The notes under the pieces: model-generated
Told to the model about the DNA's origin: nothing
The model's database searches: none
What the model saw: only the letters and a program-made list of their open reading frames with translations
Made by a program: the position numbers and the translations under genes
Assembly: GCF_900091415.1 (NCBI RefSeq)
Contig: NZ_FMHU01000001.1
Coordinates: forward strand, 1,922,001 to 1,986,000
Source of the DNA: Micromonospora inyonensis
GTDB lineage: Bacteria; Actinomycetota; Actinomycetes; Mycobacteriales; Micromonosporaceae
Length of the DNA: 64,000 bases
Reading direction: 5' to 3'
In this document: piece by piece, positions 60,721-64,000 of the stretch
Layout of the letters: every line of letters starts with the position of its first letter
Position numbering within the stretch: position 1 is the first letter of the stretch

Positions 60721-62295
60721 ATGATCCTCACGGACTATCGGGCCGGCCACGATCTCTGGCAGCACCGGGTCGCGCAAACTCCGGACAGGGTGTTCCTGCA
60801 TCACGAGGGGCGACGCTGGACCTATGCAGACTTCGACGAAACCAAGCGGAAAGTCGCGGCAGGCCTTGCTGAGCTCGGCGTCGGGGTAGGAAGCCCCGTC
60901 CTCGTCGGCCTCAGCAACCGGCCGGAGGCGTTGTTCGTACACTTCGCCCTGATGCAGCTCGGCGCGATCGCGATACCCCTGCAGAGCGATCTGCGGTTCG
61001 AGGAGCTACGGCATCAGATCAACCACAGCATGGCCGAGCTGCTTATCGCGGACGGTGCTCTGGCCCGCACGGTCCTGCCCGAGCTGCACCACTGCCCAGC
61101 AGTGAAGCAGGTGGTAGCGGACGTCGCGGGCGAGCGTCACGGACTGGCGGTGTCCGAGCTGGCATGCCTGTTGCGGCACGACCCGCTGCCGGGCGGGCCG
61201 CCTGAGGCGTACACGGAGGACTCTCCCGCCCTCGTCCTCTACACCTCGGGAAGCAGCGGACGGCCCAAGGGAGTGGTGCTGCGCGCCGGCTCGTTCGCCA
61301 GCGTGGGCAGCGGCTTCGCGGAGCGGTTCGGGATTACCGCCTCCGACAATTTTTTCCTGCCACTGACGATGGCGCACGCCATCGGCGCCCTGGTTGCTCC
61401 AGCGGTGGCCGTGACGACGGGCGCCGCGATCACCGTAGTGGACAGATTCAGCCCGTCGACGTTCTGGCGACAGGTTGCCGAGGCTGGCGGCACGTGTTCG
61501 ATCCTCTTCCCGGCGCACCTGAACCTCCTTCTGGGCGCGGAGGCCGACGCACCGGCACCCGGTGAGTCCCCGCTCCGGCTGGTGATCACCCATGCCTGGA
61601 GCGAGCGCTTTGCGCAACGGTTCGGTGTGGAGTTGGCGACGGTATGGGGAATGACCGAGACCGGAGCCATGGCGACCGGAAGCGAGCCCGGCGCGGCGCG
61701 CCATCGCCCAGCGGGTTTCGTGGGGCACCCGATGTCCGAGGTCGACGTCGGCGTCTTTGACGACCACGGCACCAGGCTCGGGACGGGCGAGATCGGGGAG
61801 ATCCGGCTTCGGCACCGGCACGTCATGCTGGGGTATCTGCGCGATCCAGCAGCCACCGAGCAGGTCCTGGTCGACGGCTGGGTGTGCTCGGGAGACGAGG
61901 GCGCGGTCGACGATAGCGGTTCCGTCTACTTTCTCGGCCGCACCCGGAGCATGATCAAGCGATCTGGTGAGAACATCAGTCCGGACGAGGTGGTGGACGC
62001 CTTGATGTCGCACGCCGCTGTGGTGGAGGCGTTCGCGTTCGGAGTCCCCGACGAGGTTCGCACCGAGGAGGTGGCCGCGTTGGTCGTGGTTCGTCATCCG
62101 GTGTCGCCTGCGGAGATCCTGGGCACGGCGGCCGACCGGATCGTTGCCCGTAAGCTGCCCAGGTTCATGGTGATTACCGAGTCAGCGTTGCCTCGGCTCG
62201 GTAACGGCAAGCTTGACCGTGTCGCGATCGTCGAGGGCTTCAACCTGGACACGGCGTGGGACCGCTTGTCATCCGTCAGTTGCAGCAGTTCCTGA
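60721..62295 (+). CDS. AMP-dependent acyl-CoA/ACP ligase
   Basis: A 524-residue ANL-superfamily adenylating enzyme. Motif A3 is LVLYTSGSSGRPKGVVLRAG, A5 is TVWGMTETGAM, A7/A8 is GWVCSGDEGAVDDSGSVYFL and GRTRSMIKRSGENISPDEV, and the final catalytic Lys lies in LPRLGNGKLDRVAI. It activates a carboxylic acid, possibly a starter for the synthase or the released product. GGAG precedes the ATG at 60721. It is separated from the PKS operon by IS debris, so it may have its own promoter. Confidence 0.9.
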   Translation: MILTDYRAGHDLWQHRVAQTPDRVFLHHEGRRWTYADFDETKRKVAAGLAELGVGVGSPVLVGLSNRPEALFVHFALMQLGAIAIPLQSDLRFEELRHQINHSMAELLIADGALARTVLPELHHCPAVKQVVADVAGERHGLAVSELACLLRHDPLPGGPPEAYTEDSPALVLYTSGSSGRPKGVVLRAGSFASVGSGFAERFGITASDNFFLPLTMAHAIGALVAPAVAVTTGAAITVVDRFSPSTFWRQVAEAGGTCSILFPAHLNLLLGAEADAPAPGESPLRLVITHAWSERFAQRFGVELATVWGMTETGAMATGSEPGAARHRPAGFVGHPMSEVDVGVFDDHGTRLGTGEIGEIRLRHRHVMLGYLRDPAATEQVLVDGWVCSGDEGAVDDSGSVYFLGRTRSMIKRSGENISPDEVVDALMSHAAVVEAFAFGVPDEVRTEEVAALVVVRHPVSPAEILGTAADRIVARKLPRFMVITESALPRLGNGKLDRVAIVEGFNLDTAWDRLSSVSCSSS

Positions 62296-62322
62296 CGCTC
62301 GGATGCCGTAAACAGAGGAGCC

Positions 62323-62346
62323 GGACGGCACACGCGTGTGCCGTCC
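62323..62346 (+). terminator. Terminator of the polyketide cluster
   Basis: GGACGGCACACGCGTGTGCC followed by GTCC is a perfect 24-base palindrome 27 bp after the ligase stop. Confidence 0.65.
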
Positions 62347-63010
62347 TGGCCGGCTCGTCGGCGACCGGATGCCAATTGGTCCGATGACATGATCACCCGA
62401 CGGCCGTCCGCCGCGTTCGGCGACAAGTCGGACGAGCCTGCGGAACTGGGCGGGCTGCAGTCAGCTGGGTGCGCAGGGTGGCGCCTCGGGCCACGGTGTG
62501 TCGGTAGCGTTGATGTCCGATCACCGAGCTGGCGGAGGTTCTTGTGGCGTGGCTGATGCTGGCGGCTGATGAGGCGGCGGTGTGTGAGGCCGTGGGGGTC
62601 AGGTCTTTCGTGCAGGCCCGTTCACTGGTGGCGAGCGGCGCACCGGTCGAGGTGAGCGGGGACCTGCGGTCCGGACGCGGGGCGGGCCGTCGTGCGGGGC
62701 GAGAGACCCGGTTGGGTGACGGCGTCGGTCGTCGCCGCGGGCGGTGCCAGCGGATACGTGGCCTCCACTACCAGCGTCCCCGATGGCACTGCACAGTTCT
62801 GTGAGTGCCCCCGGCACGGCACAAACCTGCGCGCCATCCCGCTGCCCGACGGCATCGGACGCCGCGATGTGACCCCCGTTTACCCCCCGAAAACCCCATC
62901 CAAGCGTTGACCATATGCGACCGGTATCGATCAGCGGGCGACGGCGTTTATGCAGCTCAGCGCCAAGGGCTGACCATCAATGACAAGCCCGGCGTCACAG
63001 CGGTCGACAA
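62347..63010. other. Right end of the island, no supported gene
   Basis: Short open frames exist (for example 62544-62804) but none has a family match or good ribosome-binding site. CCCCCCGAAAACCCC at about 62883 repeats a sequence at about 47229 near the left end. Confidence 0.45.
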
Positions 63011-63045
63011 GCGTAGGCCGACGGTTCGATTCCGTCAGGCGGCTC
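63011..63045. repeat. attR: partial tRNA-Thr 3' end
   Basis: GCGTAGGCCGACGGTTCGAT followed by TCCGTCAGGCGGCTC matches 34 of 35 bases of the end of tRNA-Thr at 47131-47165. There is no 5' tRNA half here, so this is the displaced original 3' end left by integration. Confidence 0.88.
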
Positions 63046-63051
63046 GGTGAA

Positions 63052-63079
63052 GAAGCCCAGGTCAACGACCCGGGCTTCG
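63052..63079 (+). terminator. Original tRNA-Thr terminator beyond attR
   Basis: GAAGCCCAGGTC and GACCCGGGCTTC form a hairpin with an AAC loop seven bases after the tRNA fragment, followed by T-rich sequence. It was probably the terminator of the tRNA before integration. Confidence 0.6.
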
Positions 63080-63240
63080 CCGTTTCTCAAGGTCGATCAC
63101 GCGGGCCAGCTCGTCGACGAGGAACCGCGGAATCGGCACCGACCGGCGCTGGTGGTTCGTCGGCGTTCCCTCCACCAGCTCGCCGCCAGCCTCCGCGAAG
63201 GCCACCGCGACGGTCACCCGCCACCGCAGCAGATCAACGG
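63062..63240 (-). pseudogene. Second tyrosine-integrase relic
   Basis: The minus-strand frame reads VDLLRWRVTVAVAFAEAGGE, then LVEGTPTNHQRRSVPIPRFL and VDELARVIDLEKRR. It resembles the middle of phage-type integrases around the first catalytic Arg (LRWR) and the beta2-3 hairpin before S-R-x-V-P-I-P. It lies outside attR and differs from the left integrase, so it marks an older element at the same tRNA. Confidence 0.6.
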
Positions 63241-63350
63241 GGCCCGTAGCCGTGCCGGCCCGGCCCCGGCCTGCCGGCGACCTCCGGCCGGGCGTGAGCC
63301 TGACGGGCTCACCGGCCTGCGGCATGTGCAGCCATCGCGCTGAGGGGTGG

Positions 63351-63995
63351 TCAGCGTCTCCAGAAGAGGAGGTGAGTGACTCCGCTGGGGCTCGGCACCG
63401 ACTCGAGGTGGAAGCGGTCGAGAAGATCCGTGTGGCTGTCCCACAGCCGTTCCCCTCGGCCGAGGTCGACGGGTGCGACGGCGATGTGCATCGTGTCGAC
63501 CAGGTCGGCCTCGATGAACTCGCGGATGGTGGCGACCCCGCCACCGAGGCGCACGTCCCGGCCTGCGGCGGCCTGCTTCGCGCGTGCCAGCGCCTCGGCC
63601 GGACTGGCATTGAGGAAATGGAATGTGGTGTCAGCCAGGGTGAACGACGGGCGTTCGTAGTGGGTGAGGACGAAGACCGGCGTGTGGAACGGTGGATTGT
63701 CCCCCCACCATCCCTGCCACTCGTGGTTCTCCCAGGGGCCGCGCTGGGGGCCGAACTTGTTTCGACCCATGATCTCCGCGCCGATGTTGTGGTCGTAGTC
63801 GCGGGTCATGTAGTCGTCCAGCCCACGCGTGCCGCCGGGTTCGGTGCGGTACACGAAGCTGGCGGTAGCGGCACGCCAGGAGAACAGTGGGGTGGGGTCG
63901 GCGTGGCCGAAGGGCCGCTCCAGGCTTTGCCCCTCACCGGTACCGAACCCGTCACGCGACACGTTGAAGCACTGCACCCTCAACAACTGGGGCAC
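63351..63995 (-). CDS. Dihydrofolate-reductase family (RibD C-terminal domain) protein
   Basis: A reductase-like protein of at least 214 residues. It has VQCFNVSRDGFGTGEGQSLE at the start, then NIGAEIMGRNKFGPQRGPW, HTPVFVLTHYERPSFTLADT and GRDVRLGGGVATIREFIEAD (NADPH-binding GGG), ending HIAVAPVDLGRGERLWD. Members of this COG0262-type family reduce diverse substrates; the physiological one is unknown. It starts at GTG at the window edge, so an upstream start cannot be excluded. Confidence 0.85.
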   Translation of the reverse strand: MPQLLRVQCFNVSRDGFGTGEGQSLERPFGHADPTPLFSWRAATASFVYRTEPGGTRGLDDYMTRDYDHNIGAEIMGRNKFGPQRGPWENHEWQGWWGDNPPFHTPVFVLTHYERPSFTLADTTFHFLNASPAEALARAKQAAAGRDVRLGGGVATIREFIEADLVDTMHIAVAPVDLGRGERLWDSHTDLLDRFHLESVPSPSGVTHLLFWRR

Positions 63996-64000
63996 GAATC

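Larger units (their letters stand above)
47131..63045. mobile_element. tRNA-Thr genomic island carrying a polyketide cluster
   Basis: About 15.9 kb is bounded by 35-bp direct repeats of the tRNA-Thr 3' end. Next to the left repeat is a tyrosine integrase gene that has lost its N-terminal half. The interior holds insertion-sequence remnants and a five-gene PKS cluster. The sequence CCCCCCGAAAACCCC occurs near both ends in the same orientation and may be an integrase arm site. With the integrase broken the island is probably fixed unless helped in trans. Confidence 0.8.

Noticed and set aside
62544..62804. Possible gene of 86 codons near the right end of the island
   Set aside because: No ribosome-binding site or recognisable sequence; the second half is Arg/Gly-rich as in random GC-rich frames.
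47131..63045. A modular (non-iterative) polyketide assembly line
   Set aside because: Only one KS and one ACP are present; a single complete module with MT and full reduction fits iterative use better.
1..64000. CRISPR arrays and cas genes
   Set aside because: No regularly spaced short repeats with unique spacers were seen, and no Cas-like protein.

Overview
The window comes from the chromosome of a high-GC actinomycete. A Micromonosporaceae (Micromonospora-like) host fits best, judging from the gene neighbourhoods: the Tad/Flp cluster next to a DEAD/DEAH helicase, a K+-independent pyrophosphatase, a lysine-tailed TopA, an MFS-thymidylate kinase fusion, holB, ricT, and many XRE/DUF397/DUF6414-type genes. 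This taxonomic call is an inference from gene content; no rRNA gene is present.

Layout. (1) 1-4.8 kb is the accessory end of an actinomycete integrative element (AICE): a frameshifted pra-like activator, a KorSA-like GntR repressor with repeated operator boxes, a DivIVA-like protein, small element proteins, a TPR regulator and a GNAT acetyltransferase. (2) 4.8-10.3 kb is gene-poor and repeat-rich. Two 187-bp direct repeats and other intergenic repeat modules surround two A/T-richer genes (DUF6414 and a membrane protein), plus an intact IS5-family insertion sequence with TAA target duplication. (3) 10.3-39.2 kb is ordinary chromosome: an ECF sigma factor with SnoaL-like tail and a divergent hydrolase, a membrane-anchored VHL-beta protein, the Tad pilus operon (ssd-tadA-tadB-tadC-DUF4244-tadE-tadE-like), its helicase partner, a STAS/anti-sigma pair, hppA, topA, a sugar-lactone oxidase, a TetR regulator, an amino-acid deaminase, MFS-tmk, holB, and a ybaB/WXG100-like trio.

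(4) 39.3-45.1 kb: ricT (PSP1 domain) is cut by a 4.9-kb element carrying a large serine integrase. The displaced host 3' end of ricT is still readable at 44892-45095. The element supplies its own in-frame, recognisably similar C-terminal tail, so the left half remains a full-length hybrid RicT. The element also holds XRE/DUF5753, DUF397, a paralogue of an AICE protein from region 1, and an IS3-family element.

(5) 47.1-63.05 kb: a tRNA-Thr(CGU) gene is followed by a ~15.9-kb island that ends in a 35-bp repeat of the tRNA 3' end at 63011-63045. Inside are a truncated tyrosine integrase, dead insertion sequences (including an IS110 gene broken by an 8-bp triplication and an amber codon), and a polyketide cluster. 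The cluster consists of an FMN-type nitronate monooxygenase/enoyl-reductase-like protein, a terpene-cyclase-fold protein, a 2504-residue KS-AT-DH-MT-psiKR-ER-KR-ACP synthase with the domain order of fungal highly reducing iterative PKSs, an alpha/beta hydrolase and an AMP-dependent acyl ligase. Together they look like a small horizontally acquired pathway for a reduced, C-methylated and possibly cyclised polyketide. Beyond the right boundary lie a second integrase relic and a DHFR-family (RibD-C) protein.

Most overlapping long frames in this GC-rich DNA are shadows of the genes listed and were left out.
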